From contig NZ_ARXU01000007.1 of NCBI RefSeq assembly GCF_000756655.1, positions 1 to 64,000 of the forward strand: 64,000 bases of DNA, in the 5' to 3' direction. Position numbers and translations under genes: made by a program. Positions within the stretch are counted from its first letter, which is position 1, and each line of letters starts with the position of its first letter. The notes below the pieces were generated by a model. The model was not told the DNA's origin, made no database searches, and worked only from the letters and a program-made list of their open reading frames with translations. Positions 31,393 to 39,793 of this stretch are shown piece by piece. This stretch comes from Alcanivorax jadensis T9. GTDB lineage: Bacteria; Pseudomonadota; Gammaproteobacteria; Pseudomonadales; Alcanivoracaceae.

Positions 31393-32049
31393 TTAGTGCA
31401 CGTCTTTCCAGTATTCCTTCTTGAGCAGGTATGCCGGGACAAGCAGAATGCCCAGGAACACCAATACATACACACCCAGACGCTCACGCAGGGGACGAAC
31501 CGGCTCCGCGGTGTAAGCCAGGAAATTGGTAAGATCACCCATCTCCTGCTTGAACTCCTCTTCGCTCAGCTCTTCTTCCAGGCTTGCCATCACATGGGGC
31601 ATGCCCACGTTCTCGAACACCCGGTTGTTGTAACCGAAGGGACGAGACTCGTCTTCGTAGAAGTTGATCAGGTAGGAATACACCCAATCCTCTGAACGAT
31701 AACGGGTCACCATGGTGAGATCCGGCGGTGCATTGCCGAACCAAGCCTTGGCATCTTCCGATGCCATGGCTGTACGCATCTGATCACCCACCTTGTCGGT
31801 GGTGAAATTCAGTTTTTCCTGCACCAGCTCTTCCGGAATTTCCAGATCTTCAGCCAGTCGGCTGTAGCGCTGATACTGCAGACCATGACAGCCCATGCAG
31901 TAGTTTACAAACAGCTTGGCGCCATTCTGCAGGCTCACTTTATCCTGCAGATTGACCGGTGCCGGTACTTCATACTCACTCTTGCCACCACCGGCCGCGA
32001 AGGCGACCAACGGCAGGCAGCTGAAAAGAACGACCGCTAATTTCTTCAT
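31393..32049 (-). CDS. petC: Cytochrome c1, short form
   Basis: The haem c subunit of the cytochrome bc1 complex. 218 residues: signal peptide ending AFA, haem site CMGCH, probable Met ligand in FENVGMPHVMASL, and a C-terminal membrane anchor ending YLLKKEYWKDVH. Compared with the roughly 260-residue Pseudomonas protein as I recall it, about 40 residues between the Met ligand and the anchor are missing, including a Cys-containing loop. Start overlaps the petB stop by one base. Confidence 0.95.
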   Translation of the reverse strand: MKKLAVVLFSCLPLVAFAAGGGKSEYEVPAPVNLQDKVSLQNGAKLFVNYCMGCHGLQYQRYSRLAEDLEIPEELVQEKLNFTTDKVGDQMRTAMASEDAKAWFGNAPPDLTMVTRYRSEDWVYSYLINFYEDESRPFGYNNRVFENVGMPHVMASLEEELSEEEFKQEMGDLTNFLAYTAEPVRPLRERLGVYVLVFLGILLVPAYLLKKEYWKDVH

Positions 32050-33332
32050 CAGTGACCCCCCGTTACCCGTTCCGGAACCGGCTTGGATTTTTCGAATTTG
32101 TGAACAAACGGCATGATCAACAGGAAATAGCTGAAGTAATAGATCGTACCGAACTGAGCCATCATGGTCTTAGCAGGAGTCGCCGGCTGAGTACCAAAAT
32201 AACCCAGCATCAGGAAGTCCAACACGAAGATCGTCATGAACAGCTTGCTCAACCAGCCACGATAGCGGATGGAGCGAACCGGGTGGCGATCCAGCCAGGG
32301 GATCACGAACAGGATCACGATAGCACCACCCATAGCCACCAGGCCCCAGGCCTTGGCAGGCATGATGATATCCAAGGTCGCGGCACGCAACATCGCGTAG
32401 TAAGGACCGTAATACCATACCGGTGCAATATGATCCGGCGTCTTCAGCGGGTTAGCCGGCTCGAAATTCGGCTTCTCCAGCAGGTAGCCACCGCCATCCG
32501 GGAAGAAGAAGATCACCACGGCAAAGATCATCAGGAACACGATCACGCCGGGCAGGTCCTTCACGGTGTAGTAGGGGTGGAACGGAATGCCATCTACCGG
32601 GATACCGTTTTCGTCCTTGTTCTGCTTGATTTCCACGCCATCCGGGTTGTTGGAGCCCACTTCGTGGAGCGCCAGGATGTGCAGTACCACCAGAGCCAGC
32701 AGAACGATGGGAATCGCCACCACGTGCAGGGCAAAGAACTTGTTCACCGTCGCAGTGGACAGCAGATAGTCACCACGTACCCAGGTCGTCAGGCCTTCAC
32801 CGATTTCCTTCGCTTCAGCGGCATCGATAAACGGCAACAGATCAAAGGGAATAGCACCGGCCAGGGAAATAATCACCTGGGCGCCCCAATAGGACATGTT
32901 GCCCCAGGGCAGCACATAGCCGAGGAAACCTTCCGCCATCAGCGCCAGGTAGATCAGCATACCGAAGATCCACACCAGTTCCCGCGGCGGCTTGTAGGAG
33001 CCGTACATCAAACCACGGAACATGTGGATATAGACCACCGCGAAGAAGGCGGACGCCCCTACCGCGTGCATGTAACGGATCAACCAGCCCCACTCCACAT
33101 CACGCATGATGTATTCCACCGAGGCAAAACCTTCGCTGGGGGAGTAGAACATGGTCAGCCAGATACCGGTGAGCAGCTGGTTGATCAGGACCACCAGCGA
33201 CAGCACACCGAAGTAGTACCAGAAGTTGAAGTTCTTCGGGGCGTAGTATTCGGACATGTGGCGCTTGTAAGCGTCCACCACGGGCAGACGGGCATCTACC
33301 CAGTCGACAACACGATTCACCAATCCCATCAT
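32049..33332 (-). CDS. petB: Cytochrome b of the bc1 complex
   Basis: 427 residues, eight or so membrane helices with the paired haem-ligand histidines ([40 protein letters not shown]). The Qo-site motif is PVWY ([11 protein letters not shown]) in place of the mitochondrial PEWY, as I recall for many gammaproteobacteria. It carries quinol-derived electrons across the membrane. Overlaps petA by about four bases. Confidence 0.97.
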   Translation of the reverse strand: MMGLVNRVVDWVDARLPVVDAYKRHMSEYYAPKNFNFWYYFGVLSLVVLINQLLTGIWLTMFYSPSEGFASVEYIMRDVEWGWLIRYMHAVGASAFFAVVYIHMFRGLMYGSYKPPRELVWIFGMLIYLALMAEGFLGYVLPWGNMSYWGAQVIISLAGAIPFDLLPFIDAAEAKEIGEGLTTWVRGDYLLSTATVNKFFALHVVAIPIVLLALVVLHILALHEVGSNNPDGVEIKQNKDENGIPVDGIPFHPYYTVKDLPGVIVFLMIFAVVIFFFPDGGGYLLEKPNFEPANPLKTPDHIAPVWYYGPYYAMLRAATLDIIMPAKAWGLVAMGGAIVILFVIPWLDRHPVRSIRYRGWLSKLFMTIFVLDFLMLGYFGTQPATPAKTMMAQFGTIYYFSYFLLIMPFVHKFEKSKPVPERVTGGH

Positions 33333-33916
33333 GCCTCGGTCTCCCCTTCTTCAGAACCCACAATGATGACACCTTCACTCAGATAGGAGTGCGGCGGCAC
33401 CACCAGGTTGGTGGGTGCGGGCACGCCCTTGTAGACGCGACCGGCCAGATCAAACTTGGAACCGTGACAGGGGCAGAAAAAACCACCGTGCTCCAGCTCC
33501 ACCGTAGGCTCGTCCTCATACAACGGCGAACACCCCAGATGGGTACAGGTGCCAATCAGCACCAGCAGCTCTTTCTTGATAGAGCGCCACTCGTTCTGCG
33601 CATAGGCAGGCTGCTGGTCAGCTTCAGACGCAGGGTCACTAAGCTTGTTTTCCAGCTGAGGCAAGGTTTGCAGCATATCGTCGGTACGACGCACCACCCA
33701 CACGGGCTGGCCTCGCCATTCCTCAACCACACGCTGACCGGGCTCCAGTTTGCCAATATCCACCGTTACCGGCGCACCGGCATTCTTGGCTTTGGCACTG
33801 GGTTGCCAGGATTTCACAAAAGGAACAGCCGCGCCAACTGCACCTGCGGCACCAATAGCCGAGGTCAAGCCGATCAAGAAGGTGCGGCGGCTGGTATTAA
33901 CGCCGTCGTTGCTCAT
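33329..33916 (-). CDS. petA: Rieske iron-sulfur protein of the bc1 complex
   Basis: 195 residues. An N-terminal twin-arginine signal/anchor (SRRTFLIG followed by a hydrophobic Ala/Gly segment) and a Rieske domain with both cluster-binding boxes, CTHLGC and CPCHGS. First gene of petA-petB-petC, lying downstream of rplM-rpsI and its terminator. Confidence 0.97.
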   Translation of the reverse strand: MSNDGVNTSRRTFLIGLTSAIGAAGAVGAAVPFVKSWQPSAKAKNAGAPVTVDIGKLEPGQRVVEEWRGQPVWVVRRTDDMLQTLPQLENKLSDPASEADQQPAYAQNEWRSIKKELLVLIGTCTHLGCSPLYEDEPTVELEHGGFFCPCHGSKFDLAGRVYKGVPAPTNLVVPPHSYLSEGVIIVGSEEGETEA

Positions 33917-34079
33917 TCAGTTATTCTCCCCTTAGATCCCACGCTCGGGAATAGTCCGAGACTCGAGGTACTACCTCGCGCTCCGGGCGGAGTAAGGCGG
34001 CGCAAATGGTAAAGAAAAAGCCCACACCTGACAACCGGTTATTCCCCGGCCAGAGTCGCTAAACGCCTGATTTGAACAC

Positions 34080-34110
34080 AAAAAAGCCCAGCATTGCTGG
34101 GCTTTTTTGT
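34080..34110 (-). terminator. Terminator after rpsI
   Basis: A run, AGCCCAGC-ATT-GCTGGGCT, T run, symmetric on both strands. It lies 19 bases past the rpsI stop. Confidence 0.92.
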
Positions 34111-34128
34111 GAACAGCTGTTGTAAAGC

Positions 34129-34524
34129 TTAACGCTTGGAGAACTGCGGGCGACGACGCGCCTTGCGCAGACCCACTTTTTTACGCTCAACTTCACGCGC
34201 ATCACGGGTCACGTAACCGGCACGACGCAGCTGACCACGCAGCTCACCATCGTACTCCATCAGCGCACGGGTGATGCCGTGACGGATGGCGCCAGCCTGA
34301 CCGTTGTTGCCGCCACCGCTTACGGTAACCAGCACATCAAACTTGTCGGTCACTTCGATCAGTTCCAGCGGCTGACGAACTACCATCTGGTTGGTTTTAC
34401 GACCGAAGTAAACATCCAGCGGGCGGCCATTAACAGAAATCTTGCCGCTACCCGGACGCAGAAAAACGCGAGCGGAAGAGGTCTTGCGGCGACCGGTTCC
34501 GTAGTTGGTTTCTACAGTTGCCAT
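34129..34524 (-). CDS. rpsI: 30S ribosomal protein S9
   Basis: 131 residues: [20 protein letters not shown] at the start and the basic C-terminal tail [17 protein letters not shown] that reaches the P site. The ATG at 34524 follows AAGGGG; a TTG one codon earlier is less likely. Cotranscribed with rplM (11-bp gap). Confidence 0.98.
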   Translation of the reverse strand: MATVETNYGTGRRKTSSARVFLRPGSGKISVNGRPLDVYFGRKTNQMVVRQPLELIEVTDKFDVLVTVSGGGNNGQAGAIRHGITRALMEYDGELRGQLRRAGYVTRDAREVERKKVGLRKARRRPQFSKR

Positions 34525-34535
34525 CAATAAACCCC

Positions 34536-34964
34536 TTAAATTTCCAGCTGCTGCGGCTGCTGAGCGGTGTGCGGATGCTCAGTACCGGCGTAAACTTTCA
34601 GTTTGCGGAACATGGCGCGACCCAGAGGGTTACGCGGCAGCATGCCCTTCACCGCCTTCTCAATGATCATTTCAGGCTTTTCGGCCTGCAGAGTGGAGAA
34701 GTTGGCTTCTTTCAGGCCACCCGGGTAACCGGTGTGACGGTAGTACATCTTGTCATTTGCCTTGTTACCGGTAACGGCCACTTTATCGGCATTGACTACG
34801 ACGATGTAATCACCGGTATCGACGTGTGGAGTAAACTCCGGCTTGTGTTTACCGCGCAGACGGCTGGCGACTTCGGTCGCCAACCGACCCAGCGTTTTGC
34901 CGGAGGCGTCTACCACATACCAGTCGCGCTTTACGCTTTCCGGTTTTGCGCTGTAGGTCTTCAT
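34536..34964 (-). CDS. rplM: 50S ribosomal protein L13
   Basis: 142 residues, with [18 protein letters not shown] at the N-terminus and [30 protein letters not shown] later, all typical of L13. Start at 34964. First gene of the rplM-rpsI operon, with a strong promoter upstream. Confidence 0.98.
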   Translation of the reverse strand: MKTYSAKPESVKRDWYVVDASGKTLGRLATEVASRLRGKHKPEFTPHVDTGDYIVVVNADKVAVTGNKANDKMYYRHTGYPGGLKEANFSTLQAEKPEMIIEKAVKGMLPRNPLGRAMFRKLKVYAGTEHPHTAQQPQQLEI

Positions 34965-35042
34965 GGAATTCTGCCCTAAATTCAATATGTTACGGGTAGC
35001 AAACACCCGCCGGCGTCAGTTCCGCCGGGCAAGAGAGCGCGA

Positions 35043-35071
35043 ATTCTACCCAAGCCCCCCAAAGAACACAA
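35043..35071 (-). promoter_or_regulatory. rplM-rpsI promoter
   Basis: Minus-strand TTGTGT (35066-35071), exactly 17 bp, TAGAAT (35043-35048), about 80 bases before the rplM start. The leader is long enough for regulation, but I see no clear L13-binding structure. Confidence 0.7.
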
Positions 35072-35210
35072 GCGGTTCGGGGGCTTTTGTTGTCATGTCG
35101 TTTACTGCCTGGCTGCAGGTCAGTTCCCACCATTGTGCCGCAACAGGCAGCATGATGAGATTGGCGCCTATTCTACCCGTGCCTACCGGCCCCTTTGCAA
35201 GGAGTACACC

Positions 35211-36248
35211 ATGGAATACCGCCGTATTGGACGCACTGACCTGAAAATCAGCAGCCTGTGCCTGGGCACCATGACCTGGGGAAGCCAGAATACGGCGGAG
35301 GAAGGCCATGCCCAGATGGATATGGCCCTGGACCACGGCATCAATTTTTTTGATACCGCCGAGATGTACGCGGTGCCAGCCAGCCCGGACACCTCATTCC
35401 GTACGGAAACCATCATTGGCGAATGGTTCGCCCGCACCGGCAACCGTAACAAGGTGATCCTGGCCACCAAGGCCGCCGGTCCCGGCGACTATGTAAAGCA
35501 TATACGCGGCGGCCCGCGATTCGACCGCCACAGCCTGCAGGGGGCCGTGGAAGGCAGCCTCAAGCGCCTGCAGACCGATGTCATCGACCTTTATCAGCTG
35601 CACTGGCCGGAGCGCACCACCAACTACTTTGGCCGCCTGGGTTACAAGCATCGCGACGGGGAAGACGGCATCGCCATCAGCGACACCGTGGCTGCGCTCA
35701 AGGAACTGGTGGATGCCGGCAAAATCCGCCACTGGGGCCTGTCCAACGAAACCCCCTGGGGCACCATGAGCTTTCTTCGCGAAGCCGAGAAGATCGGCCT
35801 GGCACCGCCGGCCAGCATCCAGAACCCCTACTCCCTGCTTAACCGCAGCTTTGAAGTGGGCCTGGCGGAAATCGCCCATCGCGAGCACGTCGATCTGCTG
35901 GCCTACTCGCCCCTGGCCTTCGGCATGCTGACCGGCAAATACCGCAACAACCAGTGGCCCAAAGGTGCCCGGCTGACAGAGGTGAAACAGTTCAGCCGCT
36001 ACACCAACGACCAGGCCAGTGCTGCCACCGAGGCCTACTGCCAACTGGCAGAGGAACGCGGCCTGAGCCCGACCCAACTGGCATTGCAGTTCGTCACTAC
36101 CCGCCCCTTTGTGGCCAGCAATATCATCGGCGCCACCAGCCTTTCCCAGCTGGAGGAAAACCTGAAGAGCGTGGACCTGCCCTGGGACCGGGACCTGGAA
36201 AAGGCCCTGGAGGCCATCCACACCCGTTTCCCCTACCCGGCGCCCTGA
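35211..36248 (+). CDS. Aldo/keto reductase, Tas-like
   Basis: 345 residues, an NADPH-dependent aldo/keto reductase. The tetrad is visible: Asp and Tyr in FFDTAEMYAVP, Lys in ILATKAAG, His in LYQLHWPER. The nucleotide-binding end is VASNIIGATSLSQLEENL. AAGGAG lies seven bases before the ATG. Similar to E. coli Tas and to the gene next to rplM in Pseudomonas. The true substrate is unknown. Confidence 0.9.
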   Translation: MEYRRIGRTDLKISSLCLGTMTWGSQNTAEEGHAQMDMALDHGINFFDTAEMYAVPASPDTSFRTETIIGEWFARTGNRNKVILATKAAGPGDYVKHIRGGPRFDRHSLQGAVEGSLKRLQTDVIDLYQLHWPERTTNYFGRLGYKHRDGEDGIAISDTVAALKELVDAGKIRHWGLSNETPWGTMSFLREAEKIGLAPPASIQNPYSLLNRSFEVGLAEIAHREHVDLLAYSPLAFGMLTGKYRNNQWPKGARLTEVKQFSRYTNDQASAATEAYCQLAEERGLSPTQLALQFVTTRPFVASNIIGATSLSQLEENLKSVDLPWDRDLEKALEAIHTRFPYPAP

Positions 36249-36325
36249 CATCAACAGCTCGCCGCGCCCAATGCCCGGGCGCGGTGCGTCACAGCTGAAG
36301 GCCTCAATACACCTCCGCCTCGACG

Positions 36326-36545
36326 GTAGGAGTTCCCATCCTGGGGACGAACCGAGCGCAGCGAGGCGACAGCGGTTTCAAAAACCCTGTTCTTCCTGAA
36401 ACCTGTCTAGCGCTGACATCCCTGATCGCCCGCGGGCGATTTCCACGCTGGCGCGTGGTTCGCGCCTCCAGAGGTGTTATTCGCTTCGCTCACCCTTCGG
36501 GCCGCACGGAAATACGTGCGTTACTCCGCTACGCTCCGCTCCTAC
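36326..36545. repeat. REP-like palindromic element, copy 2
   Basis: This fills most of the 395-bp gap between the aldo/keto reductase and tetR genes. It begins GTAGGAG and ends GCTCCTAC. Inside are CCTGATCGCCCGCGGGCGATTTCC and further palindromes (ACGCTGGCGCGT, CACGGAAATACGTG). It shares its core with the 5.7 kb element. No coding potential seen. Confidence 0.75.
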
Positions 36546-36583
36546 AGCAGCTCCGGAGCCACCAAGCGACCCGCATAGAACCG

Positions 36584-36625
36584 TTGACGATACAGTCTTG
36601 CTCATGCAATGTTAACGGCGTTAAC
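36584..36625 (+). promoter_or_regulatory. Candidate promoter and TetR operator upstream of tetR
   Basis: TTGACG at 36584-36589 could be a -35. The palindrome GTTAAC-GGC-GTTAAC (36611-36625) overlaps the expected -10/+1 region and ends 18 bases before the tetR start. This is a typical arrangement for TetR self-repression. Confidence 0.6.
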
Positions 36626-36643
36626 TTCAGCAAATGAGAAATC

Positions 36644-37255
36644 ATGGCACGCACGGCATACCACCACGGCGACCTTTACCAGCAGGCCCATGAGCAGGCC
36701 CTGGCCATTGTTCGTGAGCAGGGCGACAGCGCTATCAGCCTGCGCGCCCTGGCCAGGCAGATCGGCGTTAGCACGCCGGCGTTGTATCGCCACTATGCCG
36801 ACCGGGAAAGCCTGCTGGCCGAACTGGCGATCAGCGGTTTCCAGACCCTGCGTCAGCATTTGCTGGCCGTGGACCAGCAAGACAGCCGCAGCGCCCTGAT
36901 CGGCATCGGCCTGGCCTACGTAGCCTTCGCCCGGGAGGAGCCCAACCTGTACCGACTCATGTTCGGCGGGCGAGTGTTGCCGCGTGGCGCCCACCCGCGA
37001 CTGGATCAGGCCGGGCTGGCGGCATTCCAGGTACTGGAAGACACCGTGGCAAACGGCCAGCAAAGGGGTTACCTGAAAGCTGCGCCCCTGGCCCTGCTGA
37101 CCGCCGCCGCCTGGTCCCTGGTGCACGGACTGTCGCAACTGACCATCGACGGCCACCTTCCCGGCCATGACAACGAACCGCAACTGGCAGCGGGCATCAC
37201 CGCCCTGCTGCTGGACGGCAGCATTGAACGTTCCAACAAGGAGCCCACCCCATGA
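36644..37255 (+). CDS. TetR family transcriptional regulator
   Basis: 203 residues: N-terminal helix-turn-helix (SLRALARQIGVSTPALYRHYADRESLLAEL) and a ligand domain of the WHG type (AWSLVHGLSQL). The stop codon overlaps the start of the flavoenzyme gene (ATGA), so regulator and enzyme are coupled. A GTTAAC palindrome just upstream is the likely operator. The inducer is unknown; a lipid or isoprenoid-like compound would fit the neighbours. Confidence 0.92.
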   Translation: MARTAYHHGDLYQQAHEQALAIVREQGDSAISLRALARQIGVSTPALYRHYADRESLLAELAISGFQTLRQHLLAVDQQDSRSALIGIGLAYVAFAREEPNLYRLMFGGRVLPRGAHPRLDQAGLAAFQVLEDTVANGQQRGYLKAAPLALLTAAAWSLVHGLSQLTIDGHLPGHDNEPQLAAGITALLLDGSIERSNKEPTP

Positions 37256-38877
37256 GCAGCCCCACACCGAGCACCCTGCGCGTTGGCCGACGTTATCGGG
37301 CCAATCGCCTCGATGGCCCCTATGACGCCATCATCATCGGCTCCGGTATCGGCGGCCTGACCGCCGCCGCTTGTCTGAGCAAAATGGGCAAGAAGGTGAT
37401 TGTGCTGGAGCAGCACTATACCGCCGGCGGTTTCACCCACAGCTATGACCGCAACGGCTACGAATGGGATGTGGGCGTGCACTACATCGGCGATATGGGC
37501 GCCAAACACACTCTGGCCCGCCGCCTGTTCGATTACGTCACCGACAGCAAACTGCAATGGGCGGCCATGGACGATCACTACGACCGCCTGTTCATCGGCA
37601 ATCGCCAGATCGATCTGGTCGCCGGGCCCGAGGCCTTTGCCAACGAACTGAAAACCCAGTTTCCCGGCGAAGAGCAGGCCATCGACAGCTATCTGGATTA
37701 CCTCTCCCAGGTGGCCAAGGCCATGCCCGGGGTGACGCTGGCCAAGATACTGCCGAACCTGCTGGCCCGGCCGTTCCGGCATCTTGCTCGCCGCAAGGCT
37801 CCCGACTTTCTCAATCGCACCACCCGGGAAGTACTGGAAACCCTCACCGGCAACCAGGAATTGATTGCCGCCCTCACCGGCCAATGGGGCGACAATGGTC
37901 TGGTGCCCGATGACTCCAGCTTTATCATCCACGCACTGATCGCCCGGCATTACCTCTACGGTGGCTACTACCCGGTGGGCGGCGCCTCGGAAATGGCCAA
38001 GACCATTATTCCGGTGATCCAGCAAGGTGGTGGCGAAGTCTTCACCTATGCAGACGTGAAGGAAATCCTGATCGACAATGGCAAGGCGGTGGGCGTGCGC
38101 ATGGCCGACGGCCAGGCCATCCACGCCCCCGCCGTGATCAGCAACGCCGGCGTTTTCAACACCTTTGGGCCATTGCTGCCGGAGAGCGCTCCTCACAAAG
38201 CCTTCTATCAAAACAAACTGGGGCAGGTGCAACGCTCCATGGCCAGCGTCTGCCTGTATATCGGCCTGCAGGACACCGCGGAAAACCTGAAGCTGCCGAA
38301 AACCAACTTCTGGATTTACCCGGGCGCGGATTACCGCGGTCAGGTTGAGAGTTTTCTCGCCGCCCCGGACAGCCACGATATTCCGCTCACCTATATTTCC
38401 TTTCCCTCCGCCAAGGACCCCAGCTTCACAGAGCGCTACCCGGGCCGGGCCACCATCGAGATCGTGGCCCCGGGGCCATTCGAGTGGTATCAGGACTGGG
38501 CGGACCAACCCTGGGGGAAACGCGGCGAGGATTACGAGGCGAAGAAGGAAGCCTATGCCCAGCGCCTGCTGGAAAAGCTCTATGAGAAAATGCCGCACCT
38601 GCGTGGCAAGGTGGATTACTACGAACTGTCCACGCCACTGTCCACGGACTATTTCTGCCGCTACAGCACAGGCGAAATCTACGGGCTGGACCACACGCCA
38701 CAACGGTTTGAACAGGACTGGCTGAAACCCAAGACCCGCCTCCCCGGCCTGTACCTGACCGGCCAGGACATCATGACCTGCGGGGTGGTCGGCGCCATGA
38801 TCGGCGGCCTGCTGACCACCGTTGCTGTCAGCGGCCTGAAAGGCCTGCCGCTGGCCAAGAAAATGTTTGTGGGATAG
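37252..38877 (+). CDS. FAD-dependent oxidoreductase, retinol saturase / phytoene desaturase-like
   Basis: 541 residues. N-terminal dinucleotide fold IIIGSGIGGLTAAACLSKMGKKVIVLEQH, then AGGFTHSYDRNGYEWDVGVHYIG as in all-trans-retinol 13,14-reductases and carotenoid isomerases, and the C-terminal FAD motif LPGLYLTGQDIMTCGVVGAMIGG. No carotenoid genes are nearby, so the substrate may be another polyene or lipid. Cotranscribed with tetR (overlap) and the SGNH hydrolase (3-bp gap). Confidence 0.87.
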   Translation: MSSPTPSTLRVGRRYRANRLDGPYDAIIIGSGIGGLTAAACLSKMGKKVIVLEQHYTAGGFTHSYDRNGYEWDVGVHYIGDMGAKHTLARRLFDYVTDSKLQWAAMDDHYDRLFIGNRQIDLVAGPEAFANELKTQFPGEEQAIDSYLDYLSQVAKAMPGVTLAKILPNLLARPFRHLARRKAPDFLNRTTREVLETLTGNQELIAALTGQWGDNGLVPDDSSFIIHALIARHYLYGGYYPVGGASEMAKTIIPVIQQGGGEVFTYADVKEILIDNGKAVGVRMADGQAIHAPAVISNAGVFNTFGPLLPESAPHKAFYQNKLGQVQRSMASVCLYIGLQDTAENLKLPKTNFWIYPGADYRGQVESFLAAPDSHDIPLTYISFPSAKDPSFTERYPGRATIEIVAPGPFEWYQDWADQPWGKRGEDYEAKKEAYAQRLLEKLYEKMPHLRGKVDYYELSTPLSTDYFCRYSTGEIYGLDHTPQRFEQDWLKPKTRLPGLYLTGQDIMTCGVVGAMIGGLLTTVAVSGLKGLPLAKKMFVG

Positions 38878-38880
38878 CCC

Positions 38881-39618
38881 ATGCACCTGCCCTTCTGGCT
38901 CAGCACCGCCCTGCTTGCCCCGCTGCTGGTCTGGCAGGGCAAACGGACCCGCCGTACCACCCCGCGCCTGCCGGAAGCCGGCGGTGCACAACACGGCCAG
39001 TACGGTGACGGCGAGCCGACACGGCGACTGCTGGTGATCGGCGAGTCCACCGCTGCGGGGGTGGGCGTGGCGCATCATCAAGATGGCCTGGCCAGCCAAC
39101 TGGCCCGGCAGCTACAGCAGCAAAGCCTTCACACCATTGGCTGGCACAGCCATGGCATTAACGGTATCCGCCTGCAGGCCCTGCTGGACAACCTGAAAAC
39201 CATCGAGCTACCGGAGGCGGACGCCATTCTGCTGAGCATGGGAGTCAATGACACCACCGGGCTGACCCCCAGGCGCCGTTACCGTCAACAGTTGCTGGCC
39301 CTGAACGCCCGACTGCCAGGCCCCCTGTACCTGCTTAGCGTACCGCCCATGCACCGCTTTACCGCCCTGCCCTCGCCCCTGCGCCAGCTGCTGGGCTGGC
39401 GGGCCAGACAACTGGATGCCATCCAGCAGCAACTGGCGCGGGAGCGGCCCGCTGACTTTATCTATCTGAGCTATCCGCCAATGAACGACCCGGCCCTGCT
39501 GGCCGAAGACGGCTACCACCCGAGCATCAAGGGGTATCAGGCCATGGCTACCGCGCTGGCGCCGGCCCTGACCGCAACACTGCTGAGATCGAAGGAAACG
39601 CAGGGTGGATTAGCCTGA
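38881..39618 (+). CDS. SGNH/GDSL hydrolase
   Basis: 245 residues. N-terminal hydrophobic segment (signal or anchor), block I GESTAAGVG (Ser nucleophile), block III GVND, and block V DGYHPS with the Asp and His. Likely an esterase or lipase acting at or outside the membrane. The last four codons and the stop come from a GGTGGATTA-type repeat, so the original end of the gene may have been different. Confidence 0.87.
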   Translation: MHLPFWLSTALLAPLLVWQGKRTRRTTPRLPEAGGAQHGQYGDGEPTRRLLVIGESTAAGVGVAHHQDGLASQLARQLQQQSLHTIGWHSHGINGIRLQALLDNLKTIELPEADAILLSMGVNDTTGLTPRRRYRQQLLALNARLPGPLYLLSVPPMHRFTALPSPLRQLLGWRARQLDAIQQQLARERPADFIYLSYPPMNDPALLAEDGYHPSIKGYQAMATALAPALTATLLRSKETQGGLA

Positions 39619-39696
39619 GCGTAATCCACCTTCTCTCGGCAGCCACGGTACGGAATTCAAACATGGAGGATTACGCCTGCGGCTAATTCACCCTAC
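39602..39696. repeat. GGTGGATTA/TAATCCACC inverted repeat
   Basis: GGTGGATTA (39604-39612) and TAATCCACC (39622-39630) form one hairpin. A second, related palindrome GGATTACGCCTGCGGCTAATTCACCCTAC follows at 39668-39696. This type is scattered in many proteobacterial genomes. It overlaps the end of the SGNH gene. Confidence 0.7.
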
Positions 39697-39743
39697 ATTG
39701 TCGGGAAGGTTTTACCGCCCTTACCCGAGTGCATAGCAAACAT

Positions 39744-39774
39744 AAAAAAAGGCCCTGCAAGCAGGGCCTTTTTT
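39744..39774 (-). terminator. Terminator between the SGNH hydrolase and fadL genes
   Basis: Seven A, GGCCCTGC-AA-GCAGGGCC, six T. It lies between convergent genes and can serve both; 20 bases from the fadL stop. Confidence 0.92.
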
Positions 39775-39793
39775 GCTGGAACGTAGCAAGGGA

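Noticed and set aside
35053-35087. Plus-strand terminator (GCCCCC/GGGGGC) upstream of the aldo/keto reductase
   Set aside because: No plus-strand gene precedes it, the loop is long, and the same bases form the spacer and flanks of the rplM promoter on the minus strand.
37069-39099. Open frame of 676 codons on the minus strand, opposite tetR and the flavoenzyme gene
   Set aside because: It lacks any recognisable domain, runs antisense to a protein with clear FAD motifs, and has the look of high-GC codon shadowing.
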